A stretch of DNA of 64,000 nt from Chrysoperla carnea (taxonomy: Eukaryota > Arthropoda > Insecta > Neuroptera > Chrysopidae): assembly GCF_905475395.1 (NCBI RefSeq), contig NC_058341.1, positions 32,317,501 to 32,381,500 on the forward strand. The letters are read 5' to 3'. The position numbers were made by a program, and so were the translations under genes. Positions within the stretch are counted from its first letter, which is position 1, and every line of letters starts with the position of its first letter. Positions 48,750 through 62,000 of this stretch are shown here, piece by piece. The notes under the pieces are model-generated. The model did not search any database. It was given only the letters and a program-made list of their open reading frames with translations, and was not told where the DNA came from.

Positions 48750-49325
48750 TATACCATGTATATATGAAATATACATAGTATATTAAGTTTAGTCCCAAGT
48801 TTGTAACGCTTAAAAATAATGATACTAGGAAAAAAATTTTGTCATAGGGGTTCATAAAATCACCTAATTAGTCCATTTCCGGTTGTCCGCCCGTCCGTCC
48901 GTCCGTCCGTCTGTGGACACGATAATTCACAAACGAAAAAAGATATCAAGCTGAAATTTTTACAGCGTACTCAGGACGTAAAAAGTGAGGTCAAGTTCGT
49001 AAATGAGCATCATAGGTCAATTGGGTCTTGGGTCCGTAGGACCCATCTTGTAAACCGATAGAGATAGAACAAAAGTTTAAATGTAAAAAATGTTCCTTAT
49101 CAAAAATTTAACAGCTTTTGTTTGTAACATTTTTTCGTAAACATCACTGTTTACCCGTGAGGGCGCCAATTAGGCGGAAATTTTATAATATGTACTATAC
49201 TTGATTATTAGTTATGTATGTGTCACATGTTTGTATGTGTAATGTGATAAAGAAATCAACACTGACTATGCATGGTATTTCAACAATTAACTCAGTCAAT
49301 TGTTTGTTTTCATTTGTTTATTCAC
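48750..49325 (+). repeat. Dispersed family B, copy 2
   Basis: Ordered family blocks: TATACCATGTATATATGAAA, TAAGTTTAGTCCCAAGTTTG, TAACGCTTAAAAATAATGAT, GTTCATAAAATCACCTAATT, a (CCGT)n microsatellite at ~48889-48911, GGACACGATAATTCACAAAC, TATCAAGCTGAAATTTTTAC, CGTAGGACCCATCTTGTAAA, AAACATCACTGTTTACC, and the terminal CATGGTATTTCAACAATTAA. It is the fullest copy. The satellite array begins about 110 bp downstream. Confidence 0.8.
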
Positions 49326-49436
49326 AAATATTTAAACTATTCAATAATAAAAAAATTACTAAAATTTATTTAAACGAATAGGCAGCTCTACTTTGCGTAT
49401 TCCATTCAAAATTATTAATTATTCCAAAATTACAAA

Positions 49437-50381
49437 TATTGGTTTTTTCGATTTTTTGGAATTTTTTTAAGGGGTACCCTTTTATACAAAATCGAAAAAA
49501 TCGATAAAATTTTTTTGTCTCTGATTTTGATAAAACTCTGTTTATAAGATAATTTTGGCCCAAAAAATTCAAAAATGGTATTAATATAACGGTTAGGCAA
49601 CTAGTTTCGGAGATATCGAGCCAAAATATGGGATAATGGGTGATATTTCAAAAACTATGCTTCCAATCATCAAATGAATACGATTTTTGAATTTTTTGGG
49701 TCAAAATTACCTTATATACTAAGTTTTATCCAAATCATAAACCATAAATTTTTTTCGATTTTTTGGAATTTTTTTAAGGGGTACGTACCCCTTTACAAAA
49801 ATCGAAAAAATCGAAAAAAAAATGTTGGCTCCGATTTCGATAAAACTCTGTTTATAAGGTAATTTTGACCCATAATTTACAAAAATCGTATTTATATAAC
49901 GATTAGGAAACTAGTTTCGGAGATATCGAGCCAAAATATGGGGTAATGGGTGATATTTCAAAAACTATGCTTTGAATCATCAAATGAATACGATTTTTGA
50001 ATCTTTTGGGTCAAAATTACCTTATATACTAAGTTTTATCCAAATCAGAAACCATAAATTTTTTTCGATTTTTTGGAATTTTTTTAAGGGGTACCCCTTT
50101 ACAAAAATCGAAAAAATCGAAAAAAAAATGTTGGCTCCGATTTCGATAAAACTCTGTTTATAAGGTAATTTTGACCCATTATTTACAAAAATCGTATTTA
50201 TATAACGATTAGGAAACTAGTTTCGGAGATATCGAGCCAAAATATGAGAAAATGGGTGATATTTCTAAAACTATGCATTCAATCAACAAATGAATACGAT
50301 TTTTGAATTTTTTGGGTCAAAATTACCTTATATACTAAGTTTCATTCAAATCAGAAACCATAAATTTTTTTCGATTTTTTG
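49437..50381. repeat. ~310-bp satellite array (about 3 units)
   Basis: AAAACTATGC recurs at 49651, 49961 and 50267, giving unit lengths of 310 and 306 bp. The array starts and ends within partial units. Every unit contains TTCGGAGATATCGAGCCAAA, GGGTGATATTTC, GATAAAACTCTGTTTATAAG and an AT palindrome built on AAGGGGTAC...CCCCTT, flanked by TTTTTTCGATTTTTT and its reverse complement. The palindrome core is 18 bp (49776-49793) in one unit and loses one GTAC in the next. Similar small open frames in each unit are by-products of the repeat. Confidence 0.92.
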
Positions 50382-50935
50382 TTTATGTACTTTATGTAAA
50401 TGAAATATACCAAGGTATACTAAGTTTTGTCCCAAGTTTGTAACGCTTAAAAATATTGATGCTATGAACAAAATTTAGGTATAAGTGTTCATAAAATCAT
50501 TAAATTAGTCCATTTTCGGTCTGTCTGTCTGTCGTCTGTCCATCTGTCATCACGATAACTAAAAAACGAAAAAACATATCAAGCTGAAATTTTTATATAA
50601 TTCATCTAAGTGAGCAGTATTATATACATGTGTTCTCTCCCACTCTATGCAGGAACACAACAGAAGAACTGTTGTATAGCTGAAAAGACATCGAAGCCAC
50701 GATACAAGTCTTTTTTTGCAATTTCAAATAACATCTATAATATCTCTTACTTAGATGTATTGCTTAACGCATGTACTTTGTCATACTCGCGATATTTATA
50801 TGCCTAGATGTAAATCGAACTAGTGGTATATGTGTGACATGTATGTATGTGTAATGTGAAAGAGTAATCAACACTGCCTATACATGGTATTTCAACAATT
50901 AACTCAGTCAATTGTTTGTTTTCACTTGTTTATGT
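50382..50935 (+). repeat. Dispersed family B, copy 3 (with insert)
   Basis: It starts immediately after the satellite with TATGTAAATGAAATATACCA and continues TAAGTTTTGTCCCAAGTTTG, AACGCTTAAAAATATTGATG, GTTCATAAAATCATTAAATT, CATCACGATAACTAAAAAAC, ATCAAGCTGAAATTTTTATA. About 200 bp without a match to the other copies follows (50600-50815), and the family end resumes at TACATGGTATTTCAACAATT. The frame at 50610-50807 lies in the unmatched part and resembles no protein I know. Confidence 0.75.
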
Positions 50936-52775
50936 ACGATCTTACCACTTTGTATTTCAACTGTAAAATTATGATAAGTTACAACATAATTACTTTTTAC
51001 GCAGAGATAATTTGTTAATCATAAAAAAATTATAAGTATTTAAGTTAAAAATTAATAATAATACAAAATCATTTTTATCTTAATCCTAATCTATAACTAC
51101 TTGTCAATTATGTATAAACTCTAGTTTACATACAGGCTAGCACACAAAAATCTTTAATTTTTAAACAAATATTTTAATTTTTCTTCTCTACTAAGAATCG
51201 TCTATACATAGCTTGATTTCGTGTGGTGAGTTTAAATATTATCTATGACTTTTCCGGATAGAAAAGACTCTATCCACATTGCAATTATTCTGTCTGTAAT
51301 GTCTTCAATTTTTTGGTTTGCGACCAAATTTGCCAAAAACATACATTATCAAACATTGCACCGTTTAAAATAACAATGTTAGTCAAACAAACCATTAAAC
51401 ATTTGATCAGAATATTAAAAAATATTTCACGAATGTTCTAAAATATATTTGACGGAATTTTTTTTATCAAGCGCGTTTGATTATATTTCTATGAAAATAA
51501 ACATTTTTTGTGTACCACCCTGTAAAATGTAAACTGTGCATTGTTTATATGGTAGTAAACTAAGTTTTATTTAGGTCGATATTTAGATATTTCAAATAGA
51601 TTTTTTTTAAATAAATAATTATAATAATATCGACTGAAGACTTTAATATTAATTTATTAAAAAAAATTTTTTTTTTTGAGTAATGTAAAATTTTTGTATT
51701 TCAATACCAAGTATCAACTATGCGATTAATAATAAAATAAAATATTGGCTTTACTGCAACTTGGATGCTTGTTATTAGTTCCTTTTTACCCGACTCTTAA
51801 GGAATGGCTATGTTTATTAATGGCTAAGTGTTCTTAGATAGGTGTAAGAAAAAATAAATAAAAATGAACCAATTGTAGGGTATCAAAATAAAGCAAATAA
51901 AAAGCAATCACGAAAATATATTCATATAAGTTATATGTTTAAATATAAATTGGAAATAGACTTTTTATCCACGAATCAAATATCTTAAATCGACTTTTTA
52001 TCTCGAAAACTAACGAATACAAATTTTTGTAATTTTAAACAACAACAAAATTGTATCTTTTATAATACATAATTATTGGACTCGTTTGCAACGACCCCGA
52101 AAACTCTCCAATCAGAATTTTGATGATTTTTAAAAACAAAAATTATGAGTCAATAAAATTATTCATAATTTTATGAATTTACAAACTTTCCAATGGATTG
52201 ATCCAATTACGTCCCTTTTTGAGATGTTTTTATTATTTAACTCCGTTGTTAATGTGAATAACTTCTTAAAACAATGAAATAAGTCATATTGACACGGATA
52301 TTGAAAATCGCACGCGGTAAATTAAAATATATGTATAAGAATAATTATAATAATATTCATTAGTAGCAAATATTTGATATATTAAACTGTTATCAATTTA
52401 TTTAAAGAAAAAAAAAACATCATTTAAAAACAACAAGAGTGAATCGTTTCATTGATAAGAACCTATTTTTTTATTACTATATTGAAATTATTGGAGTTAA
52501 TAGCTACTATAGATAAACTTTCTCCACTTTGAGGCTGCAAGTTCCTTTGTCAACGCAGACTTCATCGTTCCAACAATTAATTTAAATATTTCTTTTTGTT
52601 ACAAATATTATCAAAAAAACAGAGTCTTATCTATTTTAAAATGTAATATCGAGTGAAATGTTTTAAAAAAATCTTAAAATAAAAGTGACACAATATAATT
52701 TAAAAATATTCAGCTTTTTCTTCATCTTTTTAAAATCTTCTTTCATTAACTTTCTAAAAAAGTGCTTTTTACGAA
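50936..52775. other. Upstream flank of the CD36-family gene
   Basis: AT-rich. GTACCACCCTGTAAAATG at ~51515 looks like the inner-facing end of an ACAGGGTGGTAC-type transposon. I cannot identify a TATA box, transcription start or 5' non-coding exon with confidence; 52505-52580 is slightly less AT-rich and could be leader or promoter sequence. The promoter may also lie outside the window behind an upstream non-coding exon. Confidence 0.4.
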
Positions 52776-53022
52776 ATGGCGGAAGGTGCCGAATTAAAAC
52801 CACTTAAAAATCAATATCCAAATACAAATAATGATACTAAACCACCGGCACAATCACCAAATAATACAACCGTAAAACAACCGATTGTTCGTAAACGTAG
52901 TTTTATAAAAACACCAAGTTTCTCCGAATATTTAGAACGTTATGAAAATGGTGAATTTGATGCATCAAAAAAACCGGAAATTATTTTCTGTGGACAACAA
53001 TCAACATCCAAACAATTGTTAA
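52776..53022 (+). CDS. Exon 1: start codon and long cytoplasmic tail
   Basis: The ATG context ACGAAATGG has a purine at -3 and G at +4. The exon encodes 82 residues plus the first base of codon 83. The tail is polar, rich in Asn, Pro, Lys and Ser, with VKQPIVRKRSFIKTPSFSEY and LERYENGEFDASKKPEIIFC. Basic KRSF and SPSF-like serine sites could be phosphorylated (inference). The donor is A|GTAAGTAC. Reading on into the intron would add 17 codons and a stop, so retention of intron 1 would give a short tail-only product. Most class B receptors have only about ten residues before the first membrane helix. Confidence 0.88.
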
Positions 53023-56000
53023 GTAAGTACACTTTACGCTCTGTTTATAGAAATTTTATTTTTCTTCGTGAATAGATTAATATAATTTTGAAAAAAAAAG
53101 CAATAAAAATCAGTTTTTGTATGTTTTATTCAAATATTTTTATTTGTTTAAGTCGATTATTAATTTATTATCAGTGGTAAAAGTCCATAAATATATGGAA
53201 TTTTATAGACTGGTGTATATTTTTATAAATATTCATTTGAATTTTAAACCGTATGACCTGAGTGACTTCCGCATATTCGTGTAAATTACGAAACAGTATT
53301 TGTATGGTTGTTTAATTCATTAATTCTACGTAATTTAATTAGTCTATGAAAATAATTTCTAAATCTTGTTTCTATCTAAAAAATGGCTTCATGTGTTTAA
53401 AGTATAATAAGCCTTTAAAATTAAGTGAAGAAAATTTTTGTTTAAAACACTACTTCAATGTTGACGCTTAAAATGGTGGAGGCGACGGGAATTTAATGAA
53501 GTCTTAATACGTATATTTTTAAGAACTTTGCCCAGTTAACATTAATTTGGACTTTATTATTTTGGGTACAGTCAAAATTCTGAATTTAGAAATATATATT
53601 CTTTTTAATCAATTGTCAAATAATGGTGAAAAAAAATCATTTGATTTGGAATGACAGCCTTTAAAATGACCACCAATATCATATTTTTTTATGAATCAAT
53701 CGTATTTTATGAATAGATTTTTGTAGCTGAATGCAAATTCAAACCATTCTGTTAACGGTTAAACATTCGGTTAAGGGCTTAAGGTATACCTAAACGTTGG
53801 AAAAATATATAAGACCCATTATTTAAACAGTAATCCAGTAAATCAGTAAATCTTCAATAACGATTATATAATGATAGAATAAGTGAGTTGAAAAACAAAT
53901 AGAGACTAAACTCATTTTAATTTTGAAAGAAGATTTCTTCACCAACCGAGGAAGCTTGGATGATTGAAACATAATGAAAATGTTCCTACTTCTGCTCAAT
54001 CGGTGTAGAAACCGTTCAAGAATAAAATGAAAATTACATTTTAGTCTCAGTTTATTTTGGACTAGCGATTAGTGACGATATTAAGTTTTAAAAATTCTAA
54101 AAGTGGCACTGTTTTAGTATTTTTCCTAAGTAAATCGTTAGATAATTCAGAAATAAACGTACTGTATATTCATATTTTATAAAAACAAATGACTCTAAAT
54201 GACTCGACTTTTTAAACCTCGAAATATTTTGTCTGTGATAATATATTATATTGTTTGATCACGTTTAATAATAAAACACTGCTACATCAATTTTTTTCAT
54301 TAGATATTTCATTAAGTCCAAAGTTAAAATATTATTTCTCCAATATTTTTGTTGGAATCGCATTTACAGTTTAAAAGTTTCCTAGTATTATAGGTTAAGA
54401 TCATATTAATTATGATTCCTTGAAGATAGAAACTCTTTTAGAGCCATTAAAACTGTATACAATGGCGGGTATAACTCAACTAAGCTGAAGACCATTTTAT
54501 ACATTTTATGTATGAAATGCATATCAAGGTATACTAAGTTTAGTCCCAAGTTTATAACGCTTAAAAATATTGATGCTAAGAACAAAATTATGGTATAGGT
54601 GTTCATAAAACCATTTGAATAGACCATTTCTCGTGGTCTGTCCGTCCGTTCATGGACACGATATCTCAAAAACGAAAGAAGGATATCAAAATAAAATTTT
54701 TAAAGCTTGATTTTGTAAATGAGCAACATGGGTCAAGTTTTTGGGTGCGTAGGATCCACCTTGTAAACTGGTGGTTAAGCTGAACATACTTTTGTTTGAA
54801 ACAGTTTTTCGTAAACATCACTGTTTACCAGTTAGGGCGTAAATTAGGATAAGACCAAACCAATTAAACATAACGCGAGTTGAATTTTGTTAAAAAGTTT
54901 TGAATTTGCGATAGTTGGAGGGATTTTTTGTAACCAGTTAACTATCTGGCAGAAATGGCAGTGTATAATTAACGATTAAACTGGACAGCGGCCAGAATAT
55001 ACATCTGTGACTCTCTCTCTCTGTGTGACAAAATGCACGTGATATGCCATTCTAAGTGTTATAACATTATATGTGAATCACATGGAATGTTATCGTCAAA
55101 ACACTTAGATTGGTGCAAATCTCTCAGACAATCGTTATTTTTAAAGCTCAACGTAATGTAATTGTAACACCTTTTATGCTCTGTTTAAAGTTTTAATAGA
55201 AAAAAACTAAAAGTACTAACGTCTATTTTATATATTTTTTCTAAGATTATTTATATTAAGATGCTCTATCTGAGTATAAAACATGTAACAAAATTTTAAA
55301 GTATTTATTGATAACTATGATCTGCAAGTGAAAATATTATGGTTAGGTTACTTTTAAATCTGACGGATAAATTTTAGTTTATGACCGTGTTTAAATAATG
55401 TTTATGACCATGTTTACATGATGGTATTATTATCTTTTTCTTTTTCCCTTAAGAGTGGAAAAATTCTGGTTTTGTTACTTTTGAATCTGACGGATAAATC
55501 ACAGTTTATGGTCATGTTTACATAATGGAATTTTTTTTCTTTTTTCCTTTAGTTATTTAATTATTAATTCTAGGATTAAACTGAACGTCATAACACGATT
55601 TATTCGCAAGATTTGGAATATCAAATATATGGGTCAAAAGATCACAAATATATATAAATTAATATAAACATACATACAGTTTATAACGTCATTGAAGCCC
55701 GATTTGATTACGAATTTTGATTCATGTTTATAATTTGATACAAATTGTTTAACAAATATTCATAATGATAATGATAAGAGGAAATCAAAATTATAAAAAT
55801 AGATACAGATAAGGCCTGTCTTAAACTTAAAAACAAAACGAAAATTTCAATCTCTAAGAAAAATATATTATGTGATCAACGTTTGGCGTTTAAGGCTTTG
55901 GTGTTACTCGAAACAAAGGTTTTTATTGATAAACAGGGTATTCCAAGTTACAAAGACAGGATTTAGTAAATTTTTCAATTAATTCATACCCGGAAAAGCG

Positions 56001-59000
56001 CACTTTTCTTGACGATGTGTCGAATTTTGCTTCCATGATGCTATATCTTTTATTTTTTGCATTCTGAACTCGTTATTTAGACTAAAGCTAAATAAACTAA
56101 TAATATCTAGGATCTAGGAACTACTACATGGATGTTACATTGATTCTGTGTATCAACTTCAGCATTTAAAAACGTTTGGTACAATATTATTTATTGGAAA
56201 CGATGGATACACATCCTTTTTGATTCCTTGGCTTATTCACAGTGCCGTCCAAACGAAGGTCGCTCTCTCAATTAAACGAACATTTAGTTAAATACTTGCA
56301 TGATACCCGCCCGTTTCACTGGGCTTAAAAGTATAAACCACCGCTTCATAGCCTCCACCTCTTTTGATCTCACTTATCTCCCATTCATAAGACTCGAAGG
56401 GATTGTTTTACACAGCTAAATGGTCATGAATTGTTTGACATTTTCAATTTAAAATTTTCACAGAAATATTTATTTTATGGCCCAAAATGATAACCACAGA
56501 AGCAGTAAAATATCAGATTAAATTACATTTTTTAAATTTTTTTTAAATATATCTTTATTAATTATAGCTCATGTGTTATTCTGATGTATGAGCTACTTTA
56601 TTGTTCAGTTTCATTCAAATCCATTCATTAGTTTTGCGTGAAAGCGCAACAAATAAACAAACATCCTAACTTTCACATTTATAAGGGATAAACAAATTCT
56701 CATTGACTCGGCAAATCTATCAATGAAGCTTAGAAGTCAGAAACAGTCAGAGAGTGATGTTCGACACACTTTATCATTCCTTTTTTGCCGAGGGCTAAAA
56801 GTATTTTGGTCAATCCGTACAAAATTCTTAATTTTTATTTTTTGTAATCTTGTTTATTTACATTCTTGATTAGAATATTTTTCAAAATAAATCAGATGGT
56901 AGTTTTTATTTTGAAGTTATTATAGATAATAATAATAAAAATAATAATTATACTTACAGTAGCAGTTCAGTAGCAGTTGGTTACAGCTCCCGCGATGTTG
57001 TCTTTTAAATGTTGTCTTGTATATTAGTAAAATAATCATTTTTTTCTAAAAAAAAACTACTGTTATCAGGCAGGATACATGTATGGCAAAAGAGTCAAAT
57101 GTTAAGATGATTATAAATAATTATTGTAAATAAGCCCTTCATGTCAATTTAGTTTTTGATAATTTATGAGTTTATAAAAATAACATAAACGTGATAAAAA
57201 ATTACCTAATTCTTTTTGCAAAGTGAGGGTAATGTGAAGTGCTCTAAAAGTAACGAAAAATTGAGTACTCGTATGTATTTCGTTACTTATATAATTAATA
57301 CCCGTTACTATCGTATCGTTAGGTACGTTACTCGTTACTTTTGATACATCTTATTACTTAATAAAATTTTAATTGATAAGATTTTATGTCACGTATAGTT
57401 CAATTGTATAAGTCAAAGTTTATAAATTCTAAATAAACGAAACTGAATAACAAAAATGCGAGTCACGAGATAAATTCATGAGTAACGTTTCAGTACTCGG
57501 TAGGCACAAGTTAGCTTACCCATTACTCAGTATTCGGTACATACGATTCATTACAGCGGCTATTATTTTTATTACTCTGCCTACGGTAATTACCTATGAA
57601 TTTTAAGGTAAATAATCTTATACAAAAATAAGTCAGTCTGTCAAATTTTTCTTAGTTCTTTTTTGTTATTCATTAGAAATGTCTGAACAAAGTTCGAATA
57701 ATTTTCGAAATAATTAAAAAAATAAAATGTAAATTAATTAAATTGAATGTTTTCTTCAGTAAAATGATATTGGCATTGGTGTATCAACAAAAAAAAAGTA
57801 ATTTTAATATATTTACAGGAGATAAACACCGTGTAATAAAAAAAAAACAGATACATTCATTTCCGTTAAAGAACAAAATATAACTTCGAAAATTATTTTA
57901 TGGAGGATATATTTTAATAATAAATGTTTAAAATCAAACACAAATATTATTAAATATTACAATAAATAAAATAATATTACAATAAATTCGTTTTTATTCA
58001 CAGTTATTATTCCAGTTCAGTTCTATGTCGATAGTTAGTGAAAATTTTGCATGTATACGTTAATAATACTCTTATTCCACTCGTAGAGTATTTAGCCCTT
58101 GTAGAGCAGGCATGGGCAAACGTGGCTTAGAGAAGGCACTCAGACTTCTGTAACTAACATACGAGTAAGACATACCCTAACCAGTGACAACCAAAAATAC
58201 GAGTAAAACAGACAGACAACATTTTTTTCTACCTATCTCATTACTATTAGAGAAACTGAGATAGGAAGAAGAGTCGTATACCCGTTTCGCTTCCTCCATT
58301 ATGAGCAATGCGGATTTGCATAAAGAGAAACACAATAAAGTTTATGTCACCCAATAAAGTTATAACGATGGTGAATTCGACTTAAAATAACTCGCCCATG
58401 CCTGTTGTATTTAAGTTTCACACTTTAATAAAATAAAATAAAATCTTACAAATCATTTTTTATCTACTTCTAATAATCCGATTAACTTGAAAATTGGCAC
58501 CCATATCAAGGTCCGATGATTAAACAATAATTTAATAATATTATCTTAATAGCCTGATCGTATCATCGACGTAAACGATCTTATCTTTATAACTTTAATA
58601 ATGTTATCTTGAAATACTAGTTTCAATGCGCTGTGGTGGTGTAGTATATTTGATATTCGATTCTCATGTGAAAGGTAGCTGGATCGAAACCCATCCAGAC
58701 CTATTGATCTTTTTATAATTGTATTTTATTTCTTAAAGAGTACCTACAAAATAAAATCTAAAAAACACGCTTTACTGCACTAAAAAGTGGCGTGGTCGAT
58801 ATCTATCAAATTAGATAATTTAAAGAATGAATTTTACATTAGAATTATAGTTATTGACTATTTCCACTTTGAAAAAAAGTATAATTTTTTAGTTTTTGAA
58901 ACGCTAAATATAATTTTTTTTTAAATACTTTTTCCGAGGTTTTTTTCCAATCCAGATAAATCTCTTAAAGAGGGTTGAGATTGCGTGTATTATATTATGT

Positions 59001-62000
59001 CTGTGTAAAATTTACAGACAAAATATGACCCCATAAATTTTTTTCTTTTAATTTTATCGTTAATGTATATTTTGATAAAGACCAAACGGTATAATATAAA
59101 AAAAAAGTAGTAATAAATTTATAATTACATATCAATAAATATATATTTTCAATTTCAATTGATGTTTATTATATATTCATATAAGTAATTTTAATAATTA
59201 TCATCAAAGACTATCATCGTAATAATTTCATCGTAATAATAATCATTTAATCGCAACATTGTACAAATACTAAAACAAAATAGGCAAGAGAAGTCAGTCT
59301 AGACAAGATAGTATATTAATATTTTTATAACATTAATAATTCTGATAAATTGAAACGGTGAAGGGGTATCAATTATATTGACCTTTTTCTTCTAAATTTA
59401 TTATGATTAGTGCCAACAAATTAAAAAATATCAAATGGATTTTTTTCCATTTTCTAATAAGGCTATGTTAATAAACTTATTTCTTTTACATATTTCTCTA
59501 AAGAATTGGTTGGCTATTTTCTGGAAATCATCTCAAGTTGTTCAGATGTTATTCATTGAGTCCATGAAAAGAAAATTTCGGTTTTTGCCCCCATTTCCTG
59601 CATTATATATTTATCAATTTTTTGTGTTATATAAACACGTATTTCGACTACCAAGTAGTCATCATCAGTATGAATTAGCTAATCGTAATCACTCTTATTG
59701 TGTATGTTACTCGTTGCTAATTTGGTGGCAGCACGTCGTTGCGCAACAACGAGTTACATTCACGACAAGAGTAATTAGAGTAATTACGATTCCAGTAATA
59801 AGAAGAGTAAAAAAAGTAAAAGAGTAATTACAATTCCAGGTTTCACAAATGAAAAATTAATTAACGATTCGTTTTGGCATCATAGCTCCTAAACGGAAAT
59901 GTGAGAGCTCCTGGTTGTTTCTAACCACTAGTGTGAATACCGTTTAGATTAAAAATGTGACCTATATTGTACTACGAATCATTATTAAAATATTATTAAT
60001 CAAATGACAATATAACGTTTATAATTAGTTTTACGTAAAAAGTAATAAGTAGATTAAGAAGAAGAATCATTGAAAAGTTTCTTCGAATAATCTTTTATCA
60101 CTTTGACATTTTTTGTGCATAATGACAGGTGACAAATAAATACTTTAGGAAGGAAAGTTTGTTCTATAATATTGACATTATATAAAAGTAAATTGAAATG
60201 ACTTACTTTATTAATTAAATTGATATAATTTTTTTAATTTTTATTATTGATAATTTTATTATTTAGTATAGTAAACGAACCTTTTTCTTACGAAAAAAAA
60301 TTGTTTGCTGGATGTATTGACTTGCGGTTTTTTGCATTGGCTTCAAAAAATTATCCTAAGTAAAACCCCTTCACCCCCTTGCCATTGAGGCGAAGGGGGC
60401 TTATATCGTAAAGTAAATCAGTAATATTTTCAAATTATAGTAACTTTTATCATTTTGTATTTTTCTAAATAAACCGTGACAAATTTTAAATACTAATTCT
60501 CGTTTATTTTCACATTTTAAAGGTGTAGATAAAGTTTTGTACGATATACGTGTGATAACGTATTATTAACGTACTTTTGCGATTGCTCAACTCGTATTAC
60601 GCACGCTTACGTTAATAATGCTATTTCCCCGCTGGTATCGTAAACAACTATTGTGATTCCATGGCCATGGAAACTTTGTGTACGTATTCATTAATTTTAT
60701 GCATTATAGGCCTCATACTCATGCATAAAAATTTTTTTAGTACCTCACCGTTAAAGCATTGTTTATGTAGTTTTATGCCCAGTTGGAAAGCTTCTTCCAT
60801 AAGAAAATTTTGTTTAGTGGTAAATATATTGTTTGGCGGACAAGTTTGAAATAGATAGATGTGCGTTCTTTTCCAACAGGAAGATAATGGACAAACAAAT
60901 TGAAAAATTGTTTTGTCCGTCATTAATAAAACGAAGTTTCAATAGACCGCCTTGAAATTTGCAACTCTCCCAGAGTTCGAAACGAAACGAGAAACGAGAA
61001 ACGAAAAAAACTTTGTTGAAGACCATACAAATCTAATACACTAAATTCAAAATAAATTTAAAAGAATAACACAGCCTATGGTATTTCTGGAATGGAAGAA
61101 AACATATTATTAGCAATTAGCATACAAAATTCACATGATTACAGTTATAAACACTAGAATAATTATCTTTTCTAAATACTTTTGAGCAAAAAAAAGTTAT
61201 GTATCGGTGCCACTAAAATATAAACAAATGTATTTATGATAATAAAAATTATTAGAATAAGAAAATTTTGCTCAGAAACAAAAAATTAATTTGTAAGAAC
61301 ATCATAACATTTGTGATATCTCATATCATATCACTTTGACCATTATTAAATAAAACAAGTCGGTAATTATGTATCACCAGTTTTTATTTTTGAATGTACT
61401 TTTAATAATAAAAAAATGTAATTGCGGAATAATTAATACATATACATATATTAATTAACGATATTAATGACATAATATAAACACTAAGATAAAAATTTAT
61501 TTTTTAATATTGTTCAATTTTGTGATCTGTCGTGACCTTTATTTTTTTTTTCAAATCAATAAATCATTAATAAAATTACTGATTAATTGAAATTTAGCAT
61601 TTAATTAATAACTAGCCGTTACCCCCACGCTCCGTTGGTTAATTTTATATCAAACTCATTTCATATTTTACAATTAGAATAGTTGAACGACATCACACGT
61701 TAATTGGACAATAGATATTTTTGTAAAAATATTTTTTTATAATTTTACACCAGCTAAAAATTTCATATCATTTAAAACTCAAAAGTTGAGTTCTAAATAG
61801 TTGATAATAAGTTTCATACATTTTAGTTTCAGTCAAATTAATCAGAAAAATTTGATGGTTGAACAATTTTTATTCTCCACTTACATGTATTTTTTTTTAT
61901 CAATCTCCAGATCCATTTTCCATAAGAAATTTTGAAAATTACTCGAAAAAAATACCTAGCACAAAAATTGTTCTGTCAGAAATTGTACAGCGTAACTTTT

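Noticed and set aside
48889..48911. (CCGT)n run as an independent microsatellite
   Set aside because: It occupies the same place as GTCCGTCCGTT and CTGTCTGTCTGTC in the other family B copies, so it is an expansion inside that repeat.
49674..50163. Two similar 62-63-codon frames
   Set aside because: They are the same phase of successive satellite units, not a gene duplication.
1..52775. CRISPR arrays, bacterial operons or prophage-like clusters
   Set aside because: No regularly spaced short repeats with unique spacers and no dense coding; the sequence is plainly eukaryotic.
52776..53075. Exon 1 as a stand-alone 99-residue protein
   Set aside because: A strong GTAAGT donor at 53023 and in-frame joining to the exon 2 membrane helix show that the frame should leave here; the last 17 codons are intronic.
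59435..59827. 130-codon plus-strand open frame
   Set aside because: It runs through a dispersed repeat that is also present at 22.9 kb, where the frame is not kept.
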